64,000 bases of DNA from Nitrososphaerota archaeon (GTDB taxonomy: Archaea > Thermoproteota > Nitrososphaeria > Nitrososphaerales > Nitrosopumilaceae). This document shows positions 23,485 to 32,752 of this stretch, piece after piece. The stretch is taken from NCBI GenBank assembly GCA_028867785.1, contig JAGWFS010000001.1, positions 1 through 64,000 on the forward strand, read 5' to 3'. Numbering within the stretch: position 1 is the stretch's first letter; each line of letters begins with the position of its first letter. The position numbers were made by a program, and so were the translations under genes. Under the pieces are notes generated by a model, which made no database searches, was not told the origin of the DNA, and worked only from the letters and a program-made list of their open reading frames with translations.

Positions 23485-24225
23485 TTACTTTTGCTGTCTC
23501 TTTGAGACATTTTCTTTTGCCTTGACTGCGTATTTTTCAATGTCTTTTTCCGCAGTTTTTGTCATAACCTTAGAATCATTTAGAATTTGGGCCATCTTGA
23601 TGTGTTTTACTCCGTCTTTCTCTTCGCTTACAAGATAGATTGATTCGATTGCCAGTGCTGCCGCATCATCAAACGATAGATCTTTTTTGTAGTATTTTTC
23701 CAGATATTCCGTCACTTGATCAGCGCCTGCCCCAATTGCTACCGCATCATATGAGATGTATGTGCCGCTAGGATCCGTCAGATAAATCGTACTTCCACTC
23801 TTGTCTATCCCTGCGATGATTAGTGCAACGCCAAACGGTCGAACTCCTGCATACTGGGTAAACTGCTGACACTGGTCAGCAAGATGTTTTGCAACTGATT
23901 CCACCTCAATCGGCTCGTCGTAGATCATCCTGTTGCTTTGTGAGAAGAATCTTGCGTTATCTACTTGCGATCTTGCATCAGGTATGTACCCTGCTGCTGC
24001 CACTCCAATGTGATCGTCTACTTGGAATATTTTTTGAGTGATATCGGAATTTTGTAATTTTCTTGGTTTTTCTTCTACTGCCAAGACAATGCCATCCTTG
24101 CTTTTGACTCCTATTGCAAGCGTTCCGCGTCTTACTGTTTCAATGGCATATTCAACCTGGTAGAGTCTGCCGTCAGGAGAAAATACAGTTATCGCCCTAT
24201 CATAACCTGCTGCTGCTGGAAGCAT
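23485..24225 (-). CDS. psmA: Proteasome subunit alpha
   Basis: A 246-residue archaeal alpha subunit forming the outer rings of the 20S proteasome. The N-terminal gate helix region YDRAITVFSPDGRLYQVEYA and the KSKDGIVLAVEEK strand are hallmark. No catalytic Thr is expected. A basic C-terminal tail ends the protein. Confidence 0.96.
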   Translation of the reverse strand: MLPAAAGYDRAITVFSPDGRLYQVEYAIETVRRGTLAIGVKSKDGIVLAVEEKPRKLQNSDITQKIFQVDDHIGVAAAGYIPDARSQVDNARFFSQSNRMIYDEPIEVESVAKHLADQCQQFTQYAGVRPFGVALIIAGIDKSGSTIYLTDPSGTYISYDAVAIGAGADQVTEYLEKYYKKDLSFDDAAALAIESIYLVSEEKDGVKHIKMAQILNDSKVMTKTAEKDIEKYAVKAKENVSKRQQK

Positions 24226-24278
24226 TTCAAAATTCCTACCTTTGAAGGTTTAATTTAAGTTTATACAAGTTGAAAATC

Positions 24279-24695
24279 ATGCGTTTTGAGATCCCTTTCT
24301 ATGGTCATGAAAACATCAGATCATTGCATCCAAAAACAATCGAGATAACAACCGAGTCGCGTCTTACTACAAACGGAGACTGCATCATAGGAGTAGGAGC
24401 AAGCTCAGGATGTAGCGACTTGCCAGAAAAAATGAAAATACTTTTGCAAAATTCAAAATCAAGTGTTGTCTGTACAATTTCAGTAAGAGATTTTACGTTC
24501 AAAGTAAAAGGGATGGGAAACGACAAATTGACACTTACAAATCCTCACGACATAGTGATTAGGAAAAGCTCATTTGTGTGTCCAAGAACTTTGGCCACCA
24601 ACTGCGATGCCGCGTCTGATTTGCTTCCAAGGCAAATGGTAAAGATCTTGCAAAATCCTGATGCAAGAGGGATTTTTTCAATAGATGTAGCCTGA
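24279..24695 (+). CDS. DUF371-family protein
   Basis: About 138 residues from ATG 24279 (TTG 24270 adds three). It matches the archaeal DUF371 pattern: FYGHENIRSLHPKTIEITTESRLTTNGDCIIGVGA at the start and NPHDIVIRKSSFVCPRTLATN further on. The function of the family is unknown. Divergent from psmA; ends 0 bp from the convergent ArsR-like gene. Confidence 0.85.
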   Translation: MRFEIPFYGHENIRSLHPKTIEITTESRLTTNGDCIIGVGASSGCSDLPEKMKILLQNSKSSVVCTISVRDFTFKVKGMGNDKLTLTNPHDIVIRKSSFVCPRTLATNCDAASDLLPRQMVKILQNPDARGIFSIDVA

Positions 24696-25229
24696 CTATT
24701 TTTGCAGTATAGAATTATTTTCCTCAAACACGCGTGTCATTGCTCGGTTCATTATTTCCACCAAGATGTATTCTTCATAGTGCGGCTCGGGATTGTTTTT
24801 TGCAGAAGATTTCTTCTTCATTTTTGTTCCCGCGCTTTGGGCAATGTTTTTCATTATTTTTTCCAGCCTTACTGACGCTTCGGTTATTGTTTTGGAGAAC
24901 TCGGTTTCAAAGTTTGGTGGCAGCTTGTGCCCAAGTACTTTGACTGTTGTTCCATAGTACTTTAGAACAGCCCCCCGGATTTCCTCCATCTTTACAATCT
25001 CTACGAGTCCTGCATCTTTTAGTACGTCAAGATGATGCCTTATTGTAGTGGTTGCTTTTTTGTATCCCTCCTTGTGTAGTTCTTCCACAATTTGCTCCGT
25101 TGAAAGTTGCTTGTGGTACAATATTTGCAGAATTCGGATTCGGGCATAATCGTCAAGGGCTTTGGCTTGTTCGATATTCGTGGCAAGGGTTTTGTTTATC
25201 TTTATTTCTTTTTGCAGTAAAGTTGACAT
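24696..25229 (-). CDS. ArsR-like winged-helix transcription regulator
   Basis: A 177-residue regulator. Residues about 25-90 form the winged helix: RIRILQILYHKQLSTEQIVEEL, recognition helix KKATTTIRHHLDVLKDAGLV, then the wing. The C-terminal half is helical and lysine-rich, possibly for dimerisation. No metal-binding cysteines are present, so it is not a classic metal sensor. Repeated sites upstream at 25383-25430 may be its operator. Confidence 0.8.
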   Translation of the reverse strand: MSTLLQKEIKINKTLATNIEQAKALDDYARIRILQILYHKQLSTEQIVEELHKEGYKKATTTIRHHLDVLKDAGLVEIVKMEEIRGAVLKYYGTTVKVLGHKLPPNFETEFSKTITEASVRLEKIMKNIAQSAGTKMKKKSSAKNNPEPHYEEYILVEIMNRAMTRVFEENNSILQK

Positions 25230-25545
25230 TTCCTGATTTGAGTTTTAATGCAGCCTAAAAGATCAAGAGATCATAATTTTTTCGTTTAATACATAGTTTT
25301 TTTTCACGCTACAATTATCATAAAAAAGCTCCTAGTTTTCCCTCTTTGCTATAATCAATATTATTTCAAAACTAAGTAAATGGTATCATTATCACAGAAT
25401 TAGTATCATTATTACATACATCATACCATTACAATAAAATTAAAAATTCAGAAATTTTTGAATTTTTTGGAAAAAGTTCCCATGACAGGGCAGAAGGGTA
25501 CACGGGAAGGCAGTTTTGCACTATGGTCCCAAAACAAAATTCGAG
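25230..25545. promoter_or_regulatory. Regulatory/terminator intergenic region
   Basis: No gene. GTATCATTAT occurs at 25383-25392 and again at 25403-25412, exactly 20 bp apart, and ATACCATT (25423-25430) is inverted relative to AATGGTAT (25379-25386). These look like stacked operator half-sites upstream of the ArsR-like gene. AAAAATTC and GAATTTTT (25440-25465) form an inverted repeat followed on the minus strand by a T-rich run, a possible terminator for the purine operon. Confidence 0.45.
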
Positions 25546-26385
25546 TTAAAGACGAGTACCTGCAATGCGCTCGTAAGAGGAGACATATCTTGAAGACAAT
25601 TCGCTGCACAGCTCAGACGGAAGCGATGGTGCAACAGGCTCTTTTCCCTGATTTCGTTCATCTTCAAACTTTTTTTGCAGGCCCCTAGCTGCAAGCCAGT
25701 CGCGCAGCAACTGCTTGTCATAGCTTTCCTGGATCTTGCCTACAGCATAGGATTCTTTTGGCCACATCCTGTATTCGTCAGGTCCAATCGAATCTCCCAG
25801 AACAATTTCGTTTCCTATCTTTCCAAACTCCATCTTCAAGTCCGCAAGTATGAATCCGGCCTTGTCTGCGATTTCTGACATTTGGCAATAGATTTCAAGC
25901 GAGGTCTTTTCAAGCCAGTCGTACTCTTCCGGGCGTGCAAGTTTCACCTTCAGTGCGTCGTCTCTTGTTATAGGTATGTCATGTGTTTCGGATTTTGTCG
26001 TAGGATCAAAGATTGGTCTTGGAAGCCTTGCTGCCATGCTAGTGTCCGTACCCTCCGGAATCCTAACCCGACCTTCCTTCCATCTCTGAATCAGGCTTCC
26101 ATAGAAATATCCGCGTACGACACATTCGATTGGAATCATATCCATCTTCTTGACCACTATCTTGTCTTTTGCCTCGGTCCTGACATAATGGTTCTTGATC
26201 GGCAGTTTTTTGAACCAAAACTCTGCAAAGCTGCACAGGACCTCGCCTTTTCTAGGTATGGGGGTTGGAAATTTTACGTCAAAGGCAGATATCCTGTCTG
26301 AAAAGTGGAACAAGACATGTTCTTTGTCTACTTCGTATATGTCCTTGACCTTACCTGAGCGTAAAAACCTCAAGACAGGCGTCAT
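25546..26385 (-). CDS. purC: SAICAR synthetase
   Basis: A 279-residue ATP-dependent ligase that joins aspartate to CAIR in purine synthesis. GKVKDIYEV, then DRISAFDV, IPIECVVRGYFYGS and the DLKMEFG loop are the signature blocks. Last gene of the minus-strand purine operon. Confidence 0.95.
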   Translation of the reverse strand: MTPVLRFLRSGKVKDIYEVDKEHVLFHFSDRISAFDVKFPTPIPRKGEVLCSFAEFWFKKLPIKNHYVRTEAKDKIVVKKMDMIPIECVVRGYFYGSLIQRWKEGRVRIPEGTDTSMAARLPRPIFDPTTKSETHDIPITRDDALKVKLARPEEYDWLEKTSLEIYCQMSEIADKAGFILADLKMEFGKIGNEIVLGDSIGPDEYRMWPKESYAVGKIQESYDKQLLRDWLAARGLQKKFEDERNQGKEPVAPSLPSELCSELSSRYVSSYERIAGTRL

Positions 26386-26446
26386 AAGGCTGCCTAGAAT
26401 TTAAGTTGATAGAAGATCCGTCTGGTTTTTGATTCTAGCGCGAAAG

Positions 26447-26692
26447 TTATTTTTTACCTTGGCCCGGAATGACTGGCAGTGTGGTAGTAGATATCACGTT
26501 TGGTATTTTGCGCAGATCTTTTGTGATTATTTTTTCAACCTCAGATCGGCTTTGGACTTGGACCTTGACGAAGACGTCATACTGGCCATATGTTCCCATG
26601 ACTTCTTTTATCCCGTCTATCTTGAGTATGTTATTCATCACTTCCATTTCATGCCCCATCTTGCTTTTTACAAGAACAAACGCCAGTTCCAA
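26447..26692 (-). CDS. Stand-alone RAM (Lrp/AsnC ligand-binding) domain protein
   Basis: An 81-residue protein with only the effector-binding half of Lrp/AsnC regulators: AFVLVKSKMGHEMEVMNNILKIDGIKEVMGTYGQYDVFVKV. It has no DNA-binding helix-turn-helix. RAM domains form dimers/octamers that bind amino acids. It lies between purF (1 nt away) and purC, so it is co-expressed with purine synthesis. A second copy of the fold is at 35676. Confidence 0.85.
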   Translation of the reverse strand: MELAFVLVKSKMGHEMEVMNNILKIDGIKEVMGTYGQYDVFVKVQVQSRSEVEKIITKDLRKIPNVISTTTLPVIPGQGKK

Positions 26693-26693
26693 T

Positions 26694-28130
26694 TTACTCG
26701 CCCTTGATTTCAGCCCTGCTCTTAAACGTAGGCTTTATTCCCAGAGTGGAATAGTCCCCAGTGTAACAGGTAAAGCACATGGAATTGCTATCCATCCCTA
26801 CCGCGTCTGCGAGATTTTTAGCGTCATTGTACCCAAGAAAGTCCGCGCCAATCAGCTGTCTTACTCTTTCTGTGACTTCTTCTTCGGTGTAATCCCTCCC
26901 GTCGCCAAGATATGTCACAAGCTCATCCTGAGATGGAAAATCAATTCCTGCATAGCACGGAAACCTGATTGGAGGAAAAGTTATCACCATGCTGATCTTT
27001 CTTGCACCAGCCCTTCGCAGTGCCTTGATGATTGCTTTTGAGCTGGTACCACGCACAAGGCTGTCGTCAACTACAACAACATGCTTTCCGCTAATCACCT
27101 GTGTTATTGGAATTATCCATCGATTTATCTCCACTCTGTCGCTTTGATGCGGCTCGATGAAACTTCGAAGTGGTCCCTTTCTGCTGTATCTGTCCTTTAG
27201 TAGTCCTTCTTCAAATGGAACCCCAAGCTCTTGCGCATATCCAAGCGCGGCAGGCCTTGCCGAGTCTGGTACAGGTACGACAATGTCGGCATCCTTGATC
27301 GGATACTTTTTTGCCAGAAACTGCCCAATCCTCTTTCTTGCTACGTAGATGTTAGAGCCTTCCATGACGCTTGACGGGTGGGCAAAATAGGTGAATTCAA
27401 AAGAGCAGTGGGCAGGTTTTTTCTCGTCTGAGAACATTTCTGATTCAAGCCCAGCATCGCTTATTTTTACAAGCTCGCCCGGTTTTACATCTCTTACAAG
27501 CTGTGCGCCCACTGCAGAAAGTGCCACTGATTCTGACGCCACGATGTAAGAGTTGTTGTCTTTTCTGTACCCTATCACCATTGGTCGGAATCCTCTTGGG
27601 TCGCGGGCGGCATACACAGCATTGTCGTCTGAAACAAACGTAAAGCAAAAAGAGCCAATCATCTCATTTTTTAAAATCGAAAGTGCGCTTCCAAGTTTTG
27701 CGTTCTCGGACATGAGCGAGACCAGCCTTTGCGCCGCAACAAGTGTATCGCTTGCATTTTGCGGTGTGAAGGTGCACCCGCCAACCATCCCTGCCAGCTC
27801 TTCCACGTTAGATATTGTTCCGTTGTGTGCTATGCACAGGTCCCTTACCTTTAGCGGCTGGGCGTTTTCCAGGTTACTTTTCCCAATTGTCGAATATCTG
27901 ACGTGGCCTATAGCTGAAGGCGATGCATAGTCACGCGTAATCTTGTCAAACTCAGATACTGCAGAAGACACCAGCCCGAGTTGTTTGTGTGGTTGCTTTT
28001 TTGGAACCGCTACCCCCCATGCTTCCTGTCCTCTGTGTTGTAGAGCACGCAGTGCATCAATTACCATTGGGATGACGTTTGCGCCGTCTAGGCTGAAAAC
28101 TCCAACTACGCCGCAGTTTTCCTTAACCAT
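26694..28130 (-). CDS. purF: Amidophosphoribosyltransferase
   Basis: A 478-residue enzyme that makes phosphoribosylamine from PRPP and glutamine. The short propeptide MVKEN precedes Cys6, the N-terminal nucleophile of the glutaminase domain (CGVVGVF). The PRPP loop VVVVDDSLVRGTSSK marks the C-terminal PRTase domain. Cysteines near the C-terminus (CYAGIDF, CFTCYTGDY) could be iron-sulfur ligands as in the Bacillus-type enzymes. Overlaps purL by 8 bp. Confidence 0.95.
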   Translation of the reverse strand: MVKENCGVVGVFSLDGANVIPMVIDALRALQHRGQEAWGVAVPKKQPHKQLGLVSSAVSEFDKITRDYASPSAIGHVRYSTIGKSNLENAQPLKVRDLCIAHNGTISNVEELAGMVGGCTFTPQNASDTLVAAQRLVSLMSENAKLGSALSILKNEMIGSFCFTFVSDDNAVYAARDPRGFRPMVIGYRKDNNSYIVASESVALSAVGAQLVRDVKPGELVKISDAGLESEMFSDEKKPAHCSFEFTYFAHPSSVMEGSNIYVARKRIGQFLAKKYPIKDADIVVPVPDSARPAALGYAQELGVPFEEGLLKDRYSRKGPLRSFIEPHQSDRVEINRWIIPITQVISGKHVVVVDDSLVRGTSSKAIIKALRRAGARKISMVITFPPIRFPCYAGIDFPSQDELVTYLGDGRDYTEEEVTERVRQLIGADFLGYNDAKNLADAVGMDSNSMCFTCYTGDYSTLGIKPTFKSRAEIKGE

Positions 28131-30285
28131 GGCTAACCAATGATCCCAACGAGTTTAACCATTTTTCTTGTGCCTTATCAACCATTACACTTGCAACCAC
28201 CTTGGTCTTGTTCTTAAACACAATGTTTTTTCCAGAAAACTTTCCTATGATACCATGCTTGACTCTGCGTTTTTCAAGCAATGCCTTTGCAGCCTTTATC
28301 TTTGAAGGCGCTACAATCAACAGAAATCTGGAATGAGATTCTGAAAAGAGCAGCTCGTCTTCTGCAAGTCTCCCAGACGGTATCTTGTCAAACGACACCA
28401 GGCATCCTGTTTCGTGCGTTATGCAAAGTTCCGATATTGCCACGCCAAGCCCGCCCTTTGAGCAGTCATGTACGGCCTTTGTCATGTCTTGGCCTATCAT
28501 TTCAAGTACTGCCTCTTGGTTTGATCGTGAGGATTCCATGTCAACAGCTGGACACGTCCCGCCCACTATATCATGTATGTATTCATAATATTCAGAGCCC
28601 CCAAGCTCGTCCTTTGTAAGCCCCACCATGACAAGCAGGTCGCCTTTTTTTGCTTTCTTTGGAATCAGGGGCTTGTCCTCGATTATGCCCAGCACCCCTA
28701 TGAGCGGGGTTGGCTTGATTGGTCCGTCATCAGTCTCGTTGTACAGACTCACTTTACCACCCACGCATGGAATCTCAAAATACTTGGCGTACTCGGTTAT
28801 GCCCTCAACTGACTCTTTGAACGTCCAGAAGATTTCTGAGTCTTCCGGATTTCCAAACTGGAGATGGTCCACCATGCCAATTGGTGTGGCTCCAGTGCAG
28901 ACTATATTTCTACACGCTTCATCAAAGCATCCAATAACTCCCTGCCTTGGATTGACATAGCAATGCTTTGAGTTACCGTCTATCTTCACTGATAGGAACT
29001 TTCCATTATCAAGTCTTAAAACAGAGGCGTCCTGTCCAGGTTTGATGACTGTTCGAATTCCTACCTCATGATCGTACTGGGTGTATACCCAGTGCTTGCT
29101 TGCAATGTTTGGGTTTGAAAGCATCCTCAATAATGTTTGCGACAGATTTGGAGCTTTTGGTTTTCTAATTGATGAGATCTTTTCCAGATATTTCGGTACG
29201 CTTGCAGGCCTGTCAAGAAGCGGAGCATTTGCAACCACGTCGCTTGGCAGTTTTGCCACAGTATCTTTGTCATATTTTATCTGCATCATATTGCCCTCAG
29301 TCACCCTACCTACAACAGAATATGATACGCGTAACTTTTCACAGATCTCTTTCAATGCATGTAGTTTTTCAGGCGATGTTATTACAAGCATTCTTTCTTG
29401 CGATTCAGATACCATGAGTTCGGTAGGCGACATGTTCTGCTCTCTTTTGTGCACCAGAGCAACGTCAAGATCAATGCCAACTGACAGTGCGTCCGATGTT
29501 TCTGAGATTGCACATGACAGCCCGCCTCCCCCAAGATCTTTCATGGCCTTGATGCATTTCTGGTTTCTAGCTTCCAAGATTGCCTCTATTACCAGCTTTT
29601 CAATGAATGGGTCTGGAATTTGCACTGCAGAGCGGTTCTCAGATTCTAATTTGTCAGATGCGAACTGCGAGCCACCGATTCCATCTCTCCCAGTTGAACC
29701 TCCTATCAATACCACATAATCACCCTTGTCTGCCCTGTTTTGTATGAGCCTCTCTTTTTTTCCAAACCCTATAGAAGCAACATCTACCAGTGCATAGTTT
29801 GTAAAGCACCTGTCAAACTCTATCTCTCCCCCGATTGTTGGAATTCCAAGGCAATTTCCATAATCGGCAATTCCGCGTACGGCATTTTTGAAGAGCCATC
29901 TTGCATGTGTGTCTTTTTCAACATCCCCAAACCTGAGGCCGTCCAAGATTGCAATCGGTCTTGTACCCGCAGACAGGATGTCGCGTATGACACCGCCCAC
30001 CCCTGTTGCAGCTCCGCCGTATGGCTCTACTGCAGACGGATGGTTATGGCTTTCAATGTGTACAGTGACGACATATCCGTTGCCGACATCTAACACGCCT
30101 GAATCATATCCGGGACCGGAGATGACCCTTCTTCCCTCTCGTGGAAGGGTTTTGAGATGTTTCTTTGATGATTTGTAGGAGCAGTGCTCTGACCATTCTG
30201 CTGCAACTATTTGAAGTTCTACAGGATTTGGTTTTCTTCCTATTTTTTTTTCAAGATAGGCAGATTCTTGCGGAGTTAGGCTCAT
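28123..30285 (-). CDS. purL: Phosphoribosylformylglycinamidine synthase subunit PurL
   Basis: A 720-residue small-type PurL, the ATP-dependent synthetase half of FGAM synthase; works with PurQ and PurS. EWSEHCSYKSSKKHLKTLP near residue 30 carries the catalytic His, and two PurM-like repeats each show G-G-G/S-rich loops (DLGGGGLS, CSKGGLGVAISE). It overlaps purQ by 4 bp. Confidence 0.96.
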   Translation of the reverse strand: MSLTPQESAYLEKKIGRKPNPVELQIVAAEWSEHCSYKSSKKHLKTLPREGRRVISGPGYDSGVLDVGNGYVVTVHIESHNHPSAVEPYGGAATGVGGVIRDILSAGTRPIAILDGLRFGDVEKDTHARWLFKNAVRGIADYGNCLGIPTIGGEIEFDRCFTNYALVDVASIGFGKKERLIQNRADKGDYVVLIGGSTGRDGIGGSQFASDKLESENRSAVQIPDPFIEKLVIEAILEARNQKCIKAMKDLGGGGLSCAISETSDALSVGIDLDVALVHKREQNMSPTELMVSESQERMLVITSPEKLHALKEICEKLRVSYSVVGRVTEGNMMQIKYDKDTVAKLPSDVVANAPLLDRPASVPKYLEKISSIRKPKAPNLSQTLLRMLSNPNIASKHWVYTQYDHEVGIRTVIKPGQDASVLRLDNGKFLSVKIDGNSKHCYVNPRQGVIGCFDEACRNIVCTGATPIGMVDHLQFGNPEDSEIFWTFKESVEGITEYAKYFEIPCVGGKVSLYNETDDGPIKPTPLIGVLGIIEDKPLIPKKAKKGDLLVMVGLTKDELGGSEYYEYIHDIVGGTCPAVDMESSRSNQEAVLEMIGQDMTKAVHDCSKGGLGVAISELCITHETGCLVSFDKIPSGRLAEDELLFSESHSRFLLIVAPSKIKAAKALLEKRRVKHGIIGKFSGKNIVFKNKTKVVASVMVDKAQEKWLNSLGSLVSHG

Positions 30286-30962
30286 ACAGTAACACCCAGA
30301 GTCTTTAGCAGAGACTCGAAGATCATAGATGCCGGTTTGGCATCTTTTGGATTAAGAATTTGTTCGGCAGACCTTTCAGGATGCGGCATCATGCCTACAA
30401 CGTTTCCTTCTTTGTTGCATATGCTTGCAATCTTCATTGTTGCTCCGTTGATGTCCTCCCCATAGGTAAAGACGATTTGGTTGTTTTTCCTTAGCGTGTG
30501 CAGTGTTTTCTTGTCTGCATAATAGCGCCCCTCGCCGTTTGCAATTGCAATCGGTATCCTCTGGTTTAGCTTGAATCTGTTTGTAAACGGAGTCTTGTTG
30601 TTTTTTACAATGATTTCAGTCCATTTGCATATGTAACTGAGCGACGTGTTCTTCAAAAGCGCGCCTGGCAAAAGGCCTGACTCGGTCAATATCTGAAAGC
30701 CGTTGCAGACGCCAAGTATCGGCATCCCTTTTTCTGCCATCTTTTTTACCTGCGCAATAATCGGACTGTGAGCTGCGATGACACCTGCCCTCAGTCTGTC
30801 GCCATAAGAAAACCCTCCAGGCAGTACGATGGCATCAACGTTCCTTGGCAGATCATCAGTGTGCCATACAAGTTGTGATTGAAGCTTGAACACGTCTGTC
30901 AAGACATGGTGCATGTCTCGATCGCAATTGCTTCCAGGAAAAACTATTACTGCAACCCTCAC
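30282..30962 (-). CDS. purQ: Phosphoribosylformylglycinamidine synthase subunit PurQ
   Basis: A 226-residue class I glutaminase supplying ammonia to PurL. The nucleophile is the Cys of ILGVCNGFQIL (about residue 84), with the catalytic His/Glu in MPHPERSAE near the C-terminus. First gene of the purine operon; promoter should lie in 30963-31000. Confidence 0.95.
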   Translation of the reverse strand: MRVAVIVFPGSNCDRDMHHVLTDVFKLQSQLVWHTDDLPRNVDAIVLPGGFSYGDRLRAGVIAAHSPIIAQVKKMAEKGMPILGVCNGFQILTESGLLPGALLKNTSLSYICKWTEIIVKNNKTPFTNRFKLNQRIPIAIANGEGRYYADKKTLHTLRKNNQIVFTYGEDINGATMKIASICNKEGNVVGMMPHPERSAEQILNPKDAKPASMIFESLLKTLGVTV

Positions 30963-31165
30963 AGATACCCTTAGTTGCCAGCAATATTAAATCGAATCGC
31001 AGAGTTTTCAGATTATAGAAAATCTTACAGAAGATTTTTAGCAAAACTGCGATCAGGTTTGTAGTGTCAGTGCGATGCGTTGAAAAATCCAACGGTGAAA
31101 ATTGCCAAAAAATTCTTGCCGCTGCACATCATCATTTATTATGCAAAGGGGATTTTGAACAGTAA

Positions 31166-31786
31166 ATGATGAGACTTTTGGGCCATCCTCCTCCCGTTAC
31201 CATTATTTTGGTAGTCATCAATGCGGCAATCTTTGCATACGGGATGCTAAGCCAGACACAGAGCCAGATAATCGCGCATTATGGTTTTATCCCAGATGAG
31301 ATGTTTCGGGCCAACAACTCATTGTTGCCAGACAGCCTTTTGCGTCTTTTTACCTCAATGTTTGTCCATGCAAACATTGCGCACATTGCATTCAATCTCT
31401 TTGCGTTAATTTACATGGGCGGTTTTGCCGAGAGATCAATCGGTGTTCCAAGATTTGTCTTGCTGTACATAGTTGCAGGCCTTGGCGGCGGACTGTTGCA
31501 CGGGGTTGTTGCATCATACGTACTGTCAAGCGGCGACAGCATCCTGATTGGCGCGTCTGGCGCAATTTCTGGCATTCTTGGAGTATCGGCAGCTCTTGGA
31601 GACATACGCGGATACTATTGGCTTGGAATCCAGGTTTTGTACGCCTTTATCGGATCTTTTGCATCGCTTTCGATAGCTTTCATGGCACATGTCGGAGGAT
31701 TTGTTACAGGACTGTTACTGACAAAGGTACTGATAGAGATAGAACGCAGGAAGAGGGACTGGCGCTCCAATATGTTTTCCACTTAG
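31166..31786 (+). CDS. Rhomboid-family intramembrane serine protease
   Basis: A 206-residue protein with six hydrophobic spans. The catalytic Ser is in GASGAISGI (about residue 131) and the His in AHVGGFVTGLL (about 175); the HNLFAL-like segment HIAFNLFAL after FVHANIAH matches span 2. It cuts transmembrane substrates, which are not identifiable here. Confidence 0.9.
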   Translation: MMRLLGHPPPVTIILVVINAAIFAYGMLSQTQSQIIAHYGFIPDEMFRANNSLLPDSLLRLFTSMFVHANIAHIAFNLFALIYMGGFAERSIGVPRFVLLYIVAGLGGGLLHGVVASYVLSSGDSILIGASGAISGILGVSAALGDIRGYYWLGIQVLYAFIGSFASLSIAFMAHVGGFVTGLLLTKVLIEIERRKRDWRSNMFST

Positions 31787-31804
31787 AGTTTTGCCTAAAA
31801 TAGG

Positions 31805-31866
31805 AAACTGCGGAACTGTTTTCTGGTAGGGAGTGCAGCCCGCAGCCTCTTGCCTGAGAGTAACAA
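31805..31866. other. GC-rich structured segment, possible small RNA
   Basis: Between the rhomboid and CBS genes, CTGCGG (31808-31813) pairs with CCGCAG (31840-31845), and CTCT-TGCCTG-AGAG (31847-31860) makes a second small hairpin, followed by ACA at 31863. The base composition is well above the surrounding AT-rich spacer. An H/ACA-type guide or another structured RNA is possible; no conserved motif proves it. Confidence 0.3.
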
Positions 31867-32022
31867 CTCCACATAATTAAGAAGGGCGTATACTGAGCAA
31901 GTAACTGCAAACTTGTATTTCTTTATCAACCAGAACAAGATTATGAAATTTTTGCAACAGTATCTTCGGTTTGGTATCAATTGAGCAAATCGTTTTTATT
32001 CCAATACCCTTTGGTACTGGCT

Positions 32023-32463
32023 ATGGGCCTGGTTCGTGACATCATGGTAAACAATGTGATCACCATTGAACATGACAAGACTGCAAAAGACGTTGCAATT
32101 CTCATGACAGAAAAAAGCATCAGCTCACTTGTCGTGGTAAAAGACGGAACTCCAATAGGGCTTGTTACGGAAAGAGATCTTGCACGTAAGGTTTCAACCA
32201 CTGACAAGAAGAGCTCCGAAATACCGCTGTCGGAGATAATGTCTGCAAACTTTAGGTGGGTAGAGCCCATGACACCAATCGAGGATGCCGTACAGAGAAT
32301 GACAAACAAGAACATACGAAGACTCTTGGTGCTGGACAATGGAAAGCTGGCAGGCATCATAACTGAGACAGACCTGGCAAGATATCTGCGCAGCAAACTC
32401 CTCATAGACGGAGCCATGGACGACGTCTCTGCACTGAACAGAAAAGTAGTAAAAAACGGCTAG
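32023..32463 (+). CDS. Two-CBS-domain protein
   Basis: 146 residues from ATG 32023 (the frame is open back to TTG 31981). Two CBS units follow each other: VRDIMVNNVITIEHDKTAKDVAILM ... GLVTERDLA, then LSEIMSANFRWVEPMTPIEDAVQ ... AGIITETDLA. Such stand-alone pairs bind adenine nucleotides or SAM and modulate partner proteins. Converges on purS with a 4-bp overlap. Confidence 0.88.
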   Translation: MGLVRDIMVNNVITIEHDKTAKDVAILMTEKSISSLVVVKDGTPIGLVTERDLARKVSTTDKKSSEIPLSEIMSANFRWVEPMTPIEDAVQRMTNKNIRRLLVLDNGKLAGIITETDLARYLRSKLLIDGAMDDVSALNRKVVKNG

Positions 32464-32720
32464 ATGTTCAGAGTCTCTACTGACATCTTGCTTACCAGGG
32501 GATTATATATCCTAAATTGATTGCACAGGTCAACGACCGTCTTTTCTGCAGACTCCTTGCTCTTTGCCTCTATCTGAAATTTCAACATCTTGGCAGAGCG
32601 TATAGTCTTGACAGGAGTCTTTTTGTCTTTTAGTACAAGATCATTTAGGATAGTATTGCCCTCTGGGTCGACTATCTCGGGCTTGTTTTCAATTGTCACG
32701 TTAACCAAAAAAGATGGCAT
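32460..32720 (-). CDS. purS: Phosphoribosylformylglycinamidine synthase subunit PurS
   Basis: 86 residues from ATG 32720; the longer open frame upstream is not used. VTIENKPEIVDPEGNTILNDLVL then KMLKFQIEAKSKESAEKTVVDLCNQF and the NPLVSKMSVETL end match PurS, the small structural subunit that bridges PurL and PurQ. It is on the same strand as the purine operon but 1.5 kb upstream of purQ, with two plus-strand genes in between. Confidence 0.88.
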   Translation of the reverse strand: MPSFLVNVTIENKPEIVDPEGNTILNDLVLKDKKTPVKTIRSAKMLKFQIEAKSKESAEKTVVDLCNQFRIYNPLVSKMSVETLNI

Positions 32721-32752
32721 GGAATCAGTACGGGAAATAAATAATTTAAGCT

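Noticed and set aside
31847-31861. CTGAG motif as a TPP riboswitch core
   Set aside because: The flanking conserved parts of the THI element are missing and no thiamin gene follows.
31795-31980. Minus-strand frames in the rhomboid-CBS spacer
   Set aside because: They have random composition and no promoter; the GC-rich part is better explained by a structured element.
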